A stretch of 54,475 nt of DNA from Bacillota bacterium. GTDB lineage: Bacteria; Bacillota; Clostridia; Clostridiales; Clostridiaceae. The position numbers were made by a program, and so were the translations under genes. The stretch spans positions 1 through 54,475 of the forward strand of contig JAJXWJ010000015.1 of assembly GCA_021781655.1 (NCBI GenBank), written 5' to 3'. The notes below the pieces were generated by a model that was not told the DNA's origin, did not search any database, and saw only the letters and a program-made list of their open reading frames with translations. Of the stretch, positions 1 to 8,965 are shown in pieces (within the stretch, counting starts at the first letter, position 1; every line of letters begins with the position of its first letter).

Positions 1-422
1 TGGACAAGATGCTTTGCTTTAAAATATATTCATCTTCTAAATTGATAATTAGGTTATATAAACCGATTTTAGATAAATTAAAACTTACTTATCCACAGTA
101 TGTTGTTATGATTGCACTTTGGGAAAATGAGGAGATGTTTTTTAAAGATTTAAGCAGTAGAGTAATGATGAAGACGGGCACCTTAACACCAATTTTGCAA
201 AAGTTAGAAGCTATGGGCAATATAAGAAGAGAGAAAGATAAAATAGATGAAAGAAATGTACATATCATATTGACCTATAAGGGCAAAAGCCTTGAAAAAG
301 AAGCAAAAGATGTTTTAAGTGCCATAAATAAAAAAATTGGTATTACTAAAGAGCAGTATGCTGAATTTTTAAGTGAGACAAACTCTTTGTTTGATATTTT
401 AAAAAATGTAGATAATAATTGA
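1..422 (+). CDS. OhrR-like MarR-family regulator (5' end cut by window)
   Basis: This is a MarR-family winged-helix regulator whose frame is open to the window edge. Codons for Asp-Lys precede the first ATG at 9, so the true start lies upstream. The visible N-terminus, LCFKIYSSSK followed by LYKPILDKLKLTYPQY, matches OhrR. In that family the Cys is the organic-peroxide-sensing residue and the two Tyr are its hydrogen-bond partners. The central segment with SGTLTP-like MKTGTLTPILQKLE is the recognition helix, and DERNVHI is the wing. OhrR normally represses an ohr peroxidase; no ohr is in view. The next gene, fabF, starts 38 bases downstream on the same strand, so the two are probably co-transcribed. 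The family call is strong; the OhrR subtype rests on the Cys and Tyr positions. Confidence 0.85.
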   Translation, partial: DKMLCFKIYSSSKLIIRLYKPILDKLKLTYPQYVVMIALWENEEMFFKDLSSRVMMKTGTLTPILQKLEAMGNIRREKDKIDERNVHIILTYKGKSLEKEAKDVLSAINKKIGITKEQYAEFLSETNSLFDILKNVDNN

Positions 423-459
423 ATTCAAAAGTTAACAAAGTAATTAGGAGTGATATTTA

Positions 460-1695
460 ATGAAAAGAGTAGTAGTTACAGGTATTGGAATCATATCAGC
501 CTTAGGCTCAGATAAGAATTCAACCTGGAAGGGGTTAATTGAAGGAAAATCAGGAATTAAAAATATAAGTGCCTTTGATACAACAGATTATACATGTAAG
601 GTTGCAGGTGAAGTAAGAGATTTTATTCCTGAAAATTTCATATCAAAAAAAGAAATAAAAAAAATGGGAAGGTTCGCAATGTTCGCTATTGCTGCTTCTA
701 AGATGGCATTAGAGGATGCAAAATTAGCAGTTAATGAAGAAAATGAAAATGAGATAGGGGTAGTTGTAAGCTCTGGCATTGGTGGAATTGAAATAATGGA
801 GAAGGCTCATGAAACGCTAATGGAAAAAGGGGCAAGAAGAATTTCACCTTTTACAGTACCATCAATGATAGTTAATATGGCAGCAGGTAATATAGCAATT
901 GAGATAGGCGCAAAGGGACCAAGCAAAAGCATAACTACTGCATGTGCTACTGGAACAAATTCTATAGGAGATGCCTATGATATGATAAGACTGGGAAAAG
1001 CAAAGGTAATTGTTGCAGGAGGAGCAGAGGCATCTATTACACCACTTTCAATTGCTTCCTTTTGTGCTGCAAAAACATTATCTACTGCTTATAATGATAC
1101 ACCAGAAATAGCATCCAGACCTTTCGATAAAAAAAGAGATGGTTTTGTTATGGGAGAAGGAGCAGGTGTTTTAATTTTAGAGGATTTAGATTATGCGTTA
1201 GCTAGAAATGCTAAAATTTATGCTGAAATAGTTGGTTATGGAGAAACCAATGATGCATATCATATTACAAGCCCAGCTCCAGGAGGGGAAGGAGCAGTAA
1301 GGGCCATGCAAATTGCTTTAAATGGTGCACATATAAGTGAAGATAAAATAAATTACATAAACGCCCATGGAACAGCCACAGCAGTTAATGATTTCACAGA
1401 AACCTTGGCTATAAAAAAAGTTTTTGGACAAGCTGCAAAAAATTTATATATAAGTTCAATAAAAGGAGCAATTGGACATTCTCTTGGTGCAGCAGGTGGT
1501 ATTGAGGCTGCTGTAACTGCCCTTGCAATAAAGGAAGGCATTGTTCCACCAACTATTAATTATGAGAATAAAGATGAAGATTGTGATCTAAATTATGTCC
1601 CAAATAGCTTTGTAAAAGCAGATATAGAATATGCAATGTCAAATTCTTTTGGATTTGGAGGTCATAACAGCGTTTTGGTTTTTAAAAAATATTAG
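460..1695 (+). CDS. fabF: 3-oxoacyl-ACP synthase II (FabF)
   Basis: FabF condenses malonyl-ACP with acyl-ACP in cytosolic type II fatty-acid elongation. The 411-residue length is normal for the family. The thiolase-fold catalytic triad is visible: Cys162 in TTACATGTNS, His303 in NAHGTAT and His340 in GAIGHSLGAAGG, with Lys335 also present. The start at 460 is set by GGAGTGAT upstream. The gene stands apart from any other fab genes in this window and directly follows an OhrR-like regulator, so it may be a secondary or stress-regulated copy. No transcription terminator is obvious before the next small gene. Confidence 0.95.
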   Translation: MKRVVVTGIGIISALGSDKNSTWKGLIEGKSGIKNISAFDTTDYTCKVAGEVRDFIPENFISKKEIKKMGRFAMFAIAASKMALEDAKLAVNEENENEIGVVVSSGIGGIEIMEKAHETLMEKGARRISPFTVPSMIVNMAAGNIAIEIGAKGPSKSITTACATGTNSIGDAYDMIRLGKAKVIVAGGAEASITPLSIASFCAAKTLSTAYNDTPEIASRPFDKKRDGFVMGEGAGVLILEDLDYALARNAKIYAEIVGYGETNDAYHITSPAPGGEGAVRAMQIALNGAHISEDKINYINAHGTATAVNDFTETLAIKKVFGQAAKNLYISSIKGAIGHSLGAAGGIEAAVTALAIKEGIVPPTINYENKDEDCDLNYVPNSFVKADIEYAMSNSFGFGGHNSVLVFKKY

Positions 1696-1751
1696 GCTCA
1701 AATTATAAATAAATTCATACAATAAATTATAGGGATTTTTTGGGGGTATAT

Positions 1752-2117
1752 ATGGAAAGGAAAAATGAAGAACTGGAAATGATACCGTTGGAAGATTATT
1801 ATCGTATGAACTTAAAAAAAATATACGAAGATAGCTTAATGAAAACAAATAAAATAACCTTTGATGATTATATTGATGATATAGAAGAAATAAGTGATGA
1901 TGAACTTAGGGTAAATGAAGGATACAATGATATTAAAAAAGGGCAGGCATATGGAAATATGTATTTAGAAAATGATTACCATGGATATAATATTCCATAT
2001 CATGGATATAATAATGATTCAAACTATATGTATTATTTAAACTCGTATTATTATCCTATTTATCCTTACGATTCAAATTTGAACTATCTTCCTTTTTTTT
2101 ATTATGATCCGTTTTAA
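1752..2117 (+). CDS. Tyr/Asn-rich small protein of unknown function
   Basis: This encodes 121 residues starting MERKNEELEM. I chose the ATG at 1752 over the upstream in-frame TTG at 1740 because GGGGG lies six bases before it. The N-terminal half is acidic (runs such as DDYIDDIEEISDDE). The C-terminal third is exceptionally rich in Tyr, Asn and Pro, with the duplicated motif YHGYN and an end of FFYYDPF. It has no signal peptide or membrane helix. I do not recognise the family. Tyr-rich low-complexity tails are common in spore coat and spore-surface proteins, and a germinant receptor operon follows, so a spore role is possible but unproven. Confidence 0.7.
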   Translation: MERKNEELEMIPLEDYYRMNLKKIYEDSLMKTNKITFDDYIDDIEEISDDELRVNEGYNDIKKGQAYGNMYLENDYHGYNIPYHGYNNDSNYMYYLNSYYYPIYPYDSNLNYLPFFYYDPF

Positions 2118-2125
2118 TAGTTAAT

Positions 2126-2171
2126 AGTTAATAGTTAAGAGTTAAGGACTCTTAGTTATTAACTTTTTTTT
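2126..2171 (+). terminator. Rho-independent terminator after the Tyr-rich gene
   Basis: A 16-base arm at 2126-2141 pairs with 2149-2164 around a 7-base loop, with two mismatches, and is followed by a run of T. The left arm is made of short direct repeats of the TTAATAG type that begin right after the stop codon. It ends the transcription unit ahead of the ger operon. Confidence 0.75.
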
Positions 2172-2229
2172 ATTAAAAGTTAATATAATAAAAAATTAAA
2201 ATATGGGAAAAATAAATTTGGTGATTTAA

Positions 2230-3711
2230 ATGACAGACAAAATTATAAAGGATAGTGATACTTTAGTTTTAGATTTTATAGCTAACATTTCCAAATTAGA
2301 ACAAGAGCTCAAAAATTGTCCGGATATAATACGAAGAAAGGTCACTTTAAAGATTGGAAAGGAAGGCTATTTTTTTTATATTCAAGGGTTAGCTGATACA
2401 AATTTAATACAAAGAGACTTCATTAGTAATGTGTTAAATCTTGAAAGCTTAGATTTTACTATGCCTAAGTACTTGCAAGACAAAATACCTGTAGCAGGTA
2501 TAAGTTTTCCAGTTTATATAAAAGATATTGTTTCGGAAATATTAAATGGGAAAACTATATTTATTGGAAATGATATTAACTATGCAATTGCCTGTGACTT
2601 AAAAAAATATAATAAAAGAGATATAACAGAACCGCAAACAGAAAAGGTGGTAAGAGGAGGTCATGATGGTTTTATTGAAGATATTGTTACAAACATAGCT
2701 ATTTTAAGAACAAAAATCAAAAATTCAAATCTTAAATTTATAGAGTTTACAGTAGGTAAGGTTACAAATCAAAAACTTGTAGTGGCATACTTAGATAATA
2801 TAGCAAATAAAAACATTCTTAAAATATTATGCAATAAAATAAGTAAGTTAAACTTTGATGGTTTTATAGGTTCTGGATATATAGAACATATAATTACGGA
2901 TCATCCAATGTCACCATTTCCTCAGTATTTAGCTACAGAAAGAGCAGATAAAGCTACAGCGGCTTTACTAGAAGGAAAATTCGTAATTATTTTAGATGGA
3001 ACGCCTGTTACCATAATAGCTCCAGTAAATATATTTTCTTTTTTTCAAGCTACGGACGATTATACCACAAGTTGGATATCTGGAAGTATAGTAAGGTTTG
3101 GCAGAATCTTTGCTTGCTTTATAGCTTTGTTTCTTCCTGGTATATATATTGCTTTATTAACCTTTCATTATTACATGATTCCCTTAACTTTATTAGTTCC
3201 TTTAGCAGAATCCAGAGCGAGAGTTCCTTTTACCCCTATAGTTGAAGGTTTAATTATGGAATTTGTAATAGAACTAATTAGAGAATCGGCAATAAGGCTA
3301 CCTACATATATAGGAGCATCCATAGGTGTTGTTGGGGGTATAATAATAGGTCAGGCAGCAGTTCAAGCTGGAATCGTTAGTAATCTAATGGTAATAATAG
3401 TATCTGTAACAGCTATTGCTGCCTTTGCTATACCAAATTACGATATGTCATTAACTGTAAGAATTATTAGATTTGCAATAATGATCTTTGCAGCAATCTT
3501 TGGTATAGTCGGAATTATTGTGCCAATAGCATTTTTAATTTATCATGTAATTATTTTAGAATCTTTAGGAGAACCATATTTACAACCAATAGCACCATTA
3601 AAATTTAGAGATTTTAAGGATACTTTTTTTATTATGCCTATAAGGTTTTTAAAGAAAAGACCAGATATTGCAAAGCCTACAGATAATACAAGGGGAAAGA
3701 GTAATGAATAA
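2230..3711 (+). CDS. Spore germinant receptor subunit A (GerA/GerKA family)
   Basis: This is the A subunit of a GerA-type nutrient germinant receptor in the inner spore membrane. Its 493 residues are typical of the family. There is a soluble N-terminal region up to about residue 290, including the family block LDGTPVTIIAPVNIFSFFQATDDYTT, then several hydrophobic segments from about 290 to 460, including the PLAESRARVPFTPIVEGLIMEF block conserved in GerAA proteins. The start follows GGTGAT. It overlaps the B-subunit gene by eight bases, which suggests translational coupling. Expression is presumably under forespore sigma-G, but I could not place a convincing sigma-G promoter. Confidence 0.95.
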   Translation: MTDKIIKDSDTLVLDFIANISKLEQELKNCPDIIRRKVTLKIGKEGYFFYIQGLADTNLIQRDFISNVLNLESLDFTMPKYLQDKIPVAGISFPVYIKDIVSEILNGKTIFIGNDINYAIACDLKKYNKRDITEPQTEKVVRGGHDGFIEDIVTNIAILRTKIKNSNLKFIEFTVGKVTNQKLVVAYLDNIANKNILKILCNKISKLNFDGFIGSGYIEHIITDHPMSPFPQYLATERADKATAALLEGKFVIILDGTPVTIIAPVNIFSFFQATDDYTTSWISGSIVRFGRIFACFIALFLPGIYIALLTFHYYMIPLTLLVPLAESRARVPFTPIVEGLIMEFVIELIRESAIRLPTYIGASIGVVGGIIIGQAAVQAGIVSNLMVIIVSVTAIAAFAIPNYDMSLTVRIIRFAIMIFAAIFGIVGIIVPIAFLIYHVIILESLGEPYLQPIAPLKFRDFKDTFFIMPIRFLKKRPDIAKPTDNTRGKSNE

Positions 3712-4801
3712 TAGAAAAAATCAAATTACCTCTAAGCAGTTAATGAGTTTTGTTATAGCTACACAACTTGGTACAGGTATGCTTTGGTATCCTAACAGTT
3801 TAGCTATGAAGGTAGGACATGATGGTTGGATTTCGGTAATTATTTTTGGTAGCATCATAACTTTTTTTATTGTATTCATGATATTGCTATTAAAAAGATA
3901 TGAAAACCAAAATATATTTTCAATTAATAAAAACATATATGGGAAGGTTATTGGATTTTTTATTAATAACGGGATTATAGTATATTTATTTATATTAACT
4001 TGCATAAGTTTAAGGATATTTATAAATATAGTGAAATTAATAGCATTGCCACTTACTCCAGGTATTATAGTTACAATATTTACCTTTTTACCATCTTTGT
4101 ACTTAGTGAGCTATGGACTAAAATTTATAGCAAGAGATACTATATTTGCATATTATGCTATTTTATTTTGTTTAATAATATTTTTTTTAGAAAGTAAAGA
4201 TTTTCACTTTACTTTTTTACAGCCCATTGGTAAGTGTGGTGTTAATAAAATAATATCAACTACACCAGAAAGCTTGCATGCTTTTTTGGGGTATGAACTC
4301 ATCGCTATAATATATCCAGAAATAACAAATAAAAATAAAGTTATGATATATTCCATTTGTGCAAATTTTGTAACTACAATAATGTACATAATAATAACTA
4401 TTGTGTCAACAATAGTTCTAGGTGAAAATTTTCTAAAAAGTACATTATACCCTATTATAAACCTTTCAAGGTACTATGAAGCACCTATTTTTCAAAGAAT
4501 AGATTTGTTTTTTCTTGCAACTTGGTTTTTTATTATGGCTATGGATTCTAGGGCCTATTTCTTTGCAGCATACTATAGCATAAATAAGGTTTATGATTTA
4601 AAAATGAGTAAAATATTTCTTTTTTGTTTTTGGGTAGTTGTAATAGCTGCAACAAGATTTCCTAATAGCGATTTTAAAATGCATTATTGTGAAAGTATAA
4701 TGGAAGTATTAGGGGCTATAGTAACGATTAATATGTTACTTTGTTATATTTTATCCTTCATTAGAAAGAAAGGAATAAGAACAAATGATAAAGTATTTTA
4801 A
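3704..4801 (+). CDS. Spore germinant receptor subunit B (GerB/GerKB family permease)
   Basis: This is the integral-membrane B subunit of the germinant receptor, related to APC-superfamily transporters. About ten hydrophobic segments span a chain of some 365 residues. The conserved N-terminus TSKQLMSFVIATQLGTGML marks the family. The start chosen is the ATG at 3704, preceded by GGGGAAAGAG; an upstream in-frame start at 3668 would lie deep inside the A-subunit gene and lacks a ribosome site. It overlaps both neighbours, so the three ger genes are tightly coupled. Confidence 0.93.
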   Translation: MNNRKNQITSKQLMSFVIATQLGTGMLWYPNSLAMKVGHDGWISVIIFGSIITFFIVFMILLLKRYENQNIFSINKNIYGKVIGFFINNGIIVYLFILTCISLRIFINIVKLIALPLTPGIIVTIFTFLPSLYLVSYGLKFIARDTIFAYYAILFCLIIFFLESKDFHFTFLQPIGKCGVNKIISTTPESLHAFLGYELIAIIYPEITNKNKVMIYSICANFVTTIMYIIITIVSTIVLGENFLKSTLYPIINLSRYYEAPIFQRIDLFFLATWFFIMAMDSRAYFFAAYYSINKVYDLKMSKIFLFCFWVVVIAATRFPNSDFKMHYCESIMEVLGAIVTINMLLCYILSFIRKKGIRTNDKVF

Positions 4802-5912
4802 TAAAAAATTTAAAATAATTATTATATTGATTTTTTTTATATTTATACTTTGCGGCTGCTGGGATGAAAAAATATTTGAAAAAACAGGATTTATTACTAT
4901 TATGGCTATTGATTATTTAGATGGAACCTTGAAGGTAACATATGGCATACCAGTTACAGAACCTGAAACTATAGAAAAAGCTGAAATTATAGAAACTAAA
5001 GCATCACTTTTAAGAGAAGCAAGAGAAAAGGTTAGAATGAAAGCATCTAAAAATTATGAAGGTGGAACCTTGCAAGTAATATTAATATCAAGAGAAATTG
5101 CTGAAAGAGGTATTATTTCTTTAGTTAATGATGTGTTTGAAAGGGATACAAGTAATCCCGCACTAGCATGGGAAGTAATTGTAGATGGTAATGCAGATGA
5201 CTGGTTAAAAAAGATGGAAAACTTGCCGGATAAACCAAGAACGTCAATATATTTAGAAAGTCTGCTTGAAAGAAATGAAAAAGCGGGATACATACCTAAA
5301 ACTAAAATTTATAGTTATGACATTATTAACTATGCAAAAGGAATTGATAATGTAGCTCCGTTGATAAAAGTAAGAGATAAACATATAGAAGTTAAAGGAA
5401 CTGCTCTATTTTCCAATGGAAAAATGGTTGGAAATATAGATGCTAAAAGTACTGGACTTCTTTTAGCTATGGAAGGAAAACTAAAGGATAAAAATTATGA
5501 ATATATTTCACAAGGTATGCCTAATGATCCAGGAGGACCAAAAGGAGGTATTGCAAATTTAATTTCTGAAAAGAATAGAGAAATTGATGTGAAAATAATA
5601 GATAATAAACCAGTAGTTAATATTAAGCTTGATTTATTTGGTTCAATTGAAGAATATAGGACAGATGACTTAAACAATAATGTTACATTAGAAAATATAA
5701 GTAACAGCGTGAAAATTCAGCTTGAAAAAGATTGCTTAAGTCTAATAAAATATATGCAAAGTGTAGGAAGCGATCCAATAGGGATTGGTGATATTGTAAG
5801 AGCAAAATATAATAAATACTTTAATTCAAAAGATTGGCATGAAATGTATAAAAGTGCAAAAATAAATGTTCAGGTAAAATATTTTATTAATCATTATGGA
5901 ACTATTTCTTAA
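4785..5912 (+). CDS. Spore germinant receptor subunit C (GerC/GerKC lipoprotein)
   Basis: This is the lipoprotein C subunit of the germinant receptor, exposed on the outer face of the inner spore membrane. The 375-residue chain opens with a basic and hydrophobic signal peptide ending in a lipobox, ILCGC, followed by WDEKIFEKTGF, a hallmark of Ger(x)C proteins. The C-terminal part contains the usual repeated alpha/beta domains. It starts 17 bases inside the B-subunit gene. The order A-B-C matches gerK/gerA operons, so this is a complete receptor; its nutrient ligand cannot be read from the sequence. Confidence 0.93.
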   Translation: MIKYFNKKFKIIIILIFFIFILCGCWDEKIFEKTGFITIMAIDYLDGTLKVTYGIPVTEPETIEKAEIIETKASLLREAREKVRMKASKNYEGGTLQVILISREIAERGIISLVNDVFERDTSNPALAWEVIVDGNADDWLKKMENLPDKPRTSIYLESLLERNEKAGYIPKTKIYSYDIINYAKGIDNVAPLIKVRDKHIEVKGTALFSNGKMVGNIDAKSTGLLLAMEGKLKDKNYEYISQGMPNDPGGPKGGIANLISEKNREIDVKIIDNKPVVNIKLDLFGSIEEYRTDDLNNNVTLENISNSVKIQLEKDCLSLIKYMQSVGSDPIGIGDIVRAKYNKYFNSKDWHEMYKSAKINVQVKYFINHYGTIS

Positions 5913-5915
5913 TAT

Positions 5916-5965
5916 AATAATAAGAAAAGAAAAATTTAACTAAAGGATTATCTTTTCTTATTATT
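5916..5965. terminator. Convergent hairpin between ger operon and the minus-strand gene
   Basis: A perfect 15-bp stem (5916-5930 with 5951-5965) encloses a 20-base AT-rich loop midway between two convergent genes. There is little T-run on either side, so it could act as a weak bidirectional terminator or as an mRNA 3' end. Confidence 0.5.
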
Positions 5966-5988
5966 AAGTTGAATGGTAGAAAAATGTA

Positions 5989-6630
5989 TTATTTATACAT
6001 AAAGTAACTTATAGCATTAGTTTTATCGGTTGAAAAATTTATATTTCTTAGATGAAATAGTTTACCATACTCTAAAACTTGGTTATCGCAAACGTAAGCG
6101 TAATCATGCTTTCCTGATTTTTCCCATCCCATAAAAATATAAGTGTGAGCAGGTCGTACTTTATCTATCTCAAGTGTTGTAAAGCAAATATCTCCAGGAA
6201 GTAAATTTGATAAATCTGTGCTCTTTTTAAAGCCTTTTGATTGTAGTTTAAGAGTTAAATCGTCAGTAGTTGCTGTGGAAGCTGGTATGCTTACGCCAGT
6301 TTTCCTTAATGCTTCACTTGCAAAATATACGCAGGAATTGCGAAGGGTTCCATTATGCAATTTTTTTGCAATACTTGCTATATATGTTCTGTTTTTTTCG
6401 TTGTTTAAAAGTTCAAATAACCGCTTTTCAAATACAGATTGAGTTCTAGTGGATACTTGAACTTTTTTAACATTATTACAGGCACTATTGTTCTTGGTAT
6501 TATTTGATTTAGTAATTTTATGAGTTGTTTTAGTAGTTGCTTTAATGGTTTCTGTACTATTTGAAAAAGAAAACATTAACGCTGATAATATTATGCCAAA
6601 GATGGCAAACATTAAAAATAATTTTCTCAT
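5989..6630 (-). CDS. Secreted papain-like (NlpC/P60 or CHAP-type) hydrolase, putative
   Basis: This encodes 213 residues from the ATG at 6630, which sits after GAGGTGATTTCA; an upstream in-frame extension lacks such a site. Residues 1-25 form a signal peptide or membrane anchor (MRKLFLMFAIFGIILSALMF). A low-complexity Thr/Lys/Asn linker follows. The C-terminal domain has NSCVYFASEALRKTG (Cys in a helix start), then LPGDICFTT and AHTYIFMGW with a His. This Cys-then-His layout with a PGD turn resembles the NlpC/P60 and CHAP peptidoglycan hydrolases. The assignment is by motif order only. It could cleave cell wall or spore cortex peptide stems; it stands alone on the minus strand. Confidence 0.55.
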   Translation of the reverse strand: MRKLFLMFAIFGIILSALMFSFSNSTETIKATTKTTHKITKSNNTKNNSACNNVKKVQVSTRTQSVFEKRLFELLNNEKNRTYIASIAKKLHNGTLRNSCVYFASEALRKTGVSIPASTATTDDLTLKLQSKGFKKSTDLSNLLPGDICFTTLEIDKVRPAHTYIFMGWEKSGKHDYAYVCDNQVLEYGKLFHLRNINFSTDKTNAISYFMYK

Positions 6631-6822
6631 TGAAATCACCTCATTTTGGGAAAAATAATACATACATAAAGACATTATACATGTATTATAACATAAATGT
6701 AAATGATTTCAAAAAATATTTGCTTATTTATTATATAGAACAAATATTTTATAATAAAGGATTTCAAAGGGTAAATGTCGAATTTTAGTATAAATATACA
6801 TTAAAATTGGAGGGTAGCCTTT

Positions 6823-8400
6823 ATGGATAGGACTGCAGAAATATTTAAAATGGAATTAGAGCTTGCAAAGGTTAGTAATAGATTAAAACTTGCAACTCAT
6901 GCAGCAAATATTGGTATATGGGAAGTAGATATTGAATCTGGACTATTAGAATGCAATGAGGTTATGTTTAAGCTTTATGGCGTTGAAAACAATGAGACTT
7001 TAAAATATTACAAGAGTTGGATGGAACTAATTCATCCTGTAGATAGAAAGAAGTTTTTGGATAATTTTATGCTGGCTTTTGAAGGCAAAAAGCCTTTAAA
7101 ATTAGAGTTTCGTACAATATGGAAGGATGGAACTATTCATTTTATCAAATCCGAATCGGTAATTGTTAGAAATTCAGAAGGAAAAGTTATGAAACTAATT
7201 GGAACAAATTTAGATATAACTAATGAAATGCAATACGAATTAGAACTTTTAAAGGCAAAAGAGCAAGCTGAAATTGCAAATGGACTAAAGAGTCAGTTTC
7301 TTGCTAATATGTCGCATGAAATAAGAACACCAATGAATGGTATTATAGGTTTTTTAGATTTATTACAGTTTACAAAGCTAACGTATGAACAAGTTGAGTA
7401 TGTTAAGGAAGCTAAGATAGCTTCTACAATGCTATTACATCTAATAAATGACATTTTAGATTTTTCTAAAATTGAAGCAGGCAAAATAATTATGGAAGAC
7501 GATGCTTTTAATCTTAGAAAGACAGTTGATGATGTAGTTTCAATGCTTTATCCTAGAGCTAAAGAAAAAAACATTGATATTTTTGTAAATATTAATGAAA
7601 ATGTCCCGGATAGCTTATCAGGAGATGCAATAAGATTGAAACAAGTTTTAAATAACTTAATAGTAAATGCAATAAAATTCACCCATAAAGGAAAAATAGA
7701 CATTATTGTTTCGCTCAATAAAATTAAGAATGGATTAGTATCTGTAGGATTTATAATAAAAGATACAGGAATAGGAATAAGTGAAGAAAATCAAAAAAAG
7801 TTATTTATGCCTTTTGTACAAGCAGATACTTCCACAACTAAAAGTTTTGGAGGAACAGGGCTTGGACTTATTATATCTAAGAAAATTGTAAATTTGATGG
7901 GAGGTGATATTGAACTTGAAAGCGAATTTCTAAAGGGTTCTACCTTTAAGTTTTCTGTTATATTAAAAATCACTGGAAATTTGAAAAAAAGCAAGGATGA
8001 AAATGAGATGGAGGAGGATTATGGAATTATTGATAATAAACCTAATATATTGTTAGTAGAAGATAATGAAACAAATCGTATGATCCTAATTAAAATGCTT
8101 AAACATAAAAATTATTGTTGTGACGTAGCGTCAGATGGAATGGAAGCTATACAAGCTGTACAAAAAAAAGATTATGATATTATTTTTATGGATTGCCAAA
8201 TGCCTAAATTAAATGGATATGAGGCAACTAAAAAAATAAGAGAATTACAAGGTAATAATAAGCATTCTACTATTATTGCAATGACAGCTGCTGCGATGGC
8301 AGGGGATAAGGAAAGATGCATTGAAGCAGGTATGGATGAATATATAAGTAAACCTATAAATTTTAATGAAGTTTATAGATTAATTGAAGAAAATATATAA
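6823..8400 (+). CDS. Cytosolic PAS-domain hybrid sensor histidine kinase
   Basis: This 525-residue protein combines several signalling domains. A PAS/PAC domain spans about residues 20-140, with WKDGTIHFIKSE and GTNLDITNE. A HisKA dimerisation domain has the phosphoacceptor His165 in MSHEIRTPMNG. An HATPase domain shows N, G1 (DTGIGI) and G2 (GGTGLGL) boxes over about 265-385. A C-terminal receiver has Asp457 in MDCQMPKLNG and Lys510 in SKP. No membrane segment is present, so the signal is presumably intracellular. There is no separate response regulator or phosphotransfer protein beside it, so the output is not visible. The start follows GGAGGGTAG. Confidence 0.93.
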   Translation: MDRTAEIFKMELELAKVSNRLKLATHAANIGIWEVDIESGLLECNEVMFKLYGVENNETLKYYKSWMELIHPVDRKKFLDNFMLAFEGKKPLKLEFRTIWKDGTIHFIKSESVIVRNSEGKVMKLIGTNLDITNEMQYELELLKAKEQAEIANGLKSQFLANMSHEIRTPMNGIIGFLDLLQFTKLTYEQVEYVKEAKIASTMLLHLINDILDFSKIEAGKIIMEDDAFNLRKTVDDVVSMLYPRAKEKNIDIFVNINENVPDSLSGDAIRLKQVLNNLIVNAIKFTHKGKIDIIVSLNKIKNGLVSVGFIIKDTGIGISEENQKKLFMPFVQADTSTTKSFGGTGLGLIISKKIVNLMGGDIELESEFLKGSTFKFSVILKITGNLKKSKDENEMEEDYGIIDNKPNILLVEDNETNRMILIKMLKHKNYCCDVASDGMEAIQAVQKKDYDIIFMDCQMPKLNGYEATKKIRELQGNNKHSTIIAMTAAAMAGDKERCIEAGMDEYISKPINFNEVYRLIEENI

Positions 8401-8543
8401 TTTACACAGGAGAGATAGCTTTAGGAATGTTTTAAATGATGAACATTATGGTATAATGTGGTATAATCTTTTTCGTAGAATTAGCTAAAATACAAAAAAG
8501 ATTAGGCTAATTTTGAGTTAAGAAGTTCAAAGGGGGATTTTAT

Positions 8544-8897
8544 ATGTCAGAAAGCAAGGTTATTTTTCACATCGATGAGCTTGATAAATGGGATTTATTA
8601 TTGAAGGATGTAAGCATTTTGTTAGATGCTATGAAGTCTAATGATTTCAAAATTGAGGTTTTAGCTAATTCAGAAGCTGTAAAGTTTTATGATAAAAACA
8701 GCATTATGGAAATGGATAAAAATTTCATGTGTAATTTAAGTAATAAAGGGGTATGTTTTGTTGCTTGTAATACGTCATTAAACAGTTATAGCATGAATCA
8801 AAATGATATCGTTGATTTTGTTAATTTAGTACCTAAAGGTACAATGGAACTAATAAATAAACAAAGTGACGGATTCATTTACTTAAAGGCATGGTAA
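8544..8897 (+). CDS. DsrE-like small protein
   Basis: This 117-residue soluble protein resembles the DsrE/DsrF-like family, which carries sulfur as cysteine persulfide or acts in redox relay. It opens with a beta strand (KVIFHIDELDKWDLLLKDV), has the ILANSEAVKFY-like block characteristic of the group, and has a Cys in GVCFVACNTSL that could be the reactive residue. The start at 8544 follows AAGGGGGATTT. It is followed by a hairpin and a convergent argJ, so it is monocistronic. A role in sulfur transfer is inferred from the fold family only. Confidence 0.75.
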   Translation: MSESKVIFHIDELDKWDLLLKDVSILLDAMKSNDFKIEVLANSEAVKFYDKNSIMEMDKNFMCNLSNKGVCFVACNTSLNSYSMNQNDIVDFVNLVPKGTMELINKQSDGFIYLKAW

Positions 8898-8909
8898 AGT
8901 GAAATAAAA

Positions 8910-8947
8910 GGCAGCCTTGAATAGAACTTTTACTATTTAGGGCTGCC
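8910..8947. terminator. Shared hairpin between the DsrE-like gene and argJ
   Basis: The two-part stem pairs GGCAGCC (8910-8916) with GGCTGCC (8941-8947), with an inner AATAG/CTATT. On the minus strand it is followed by TTTTATTT, giving a good argJ terminator. On the plus strand the T-run is absent. Confidence 0.7.
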
Positions 8948-8965
8948 AATAGTTTATGTTGATTT

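Noticed and set aside
2111-2141. TTAATAG-type tandem repeats as a CRISPR or satellite
   Set aside because: Only three or four short copies without spacers, and they form the left arm of a terminator.
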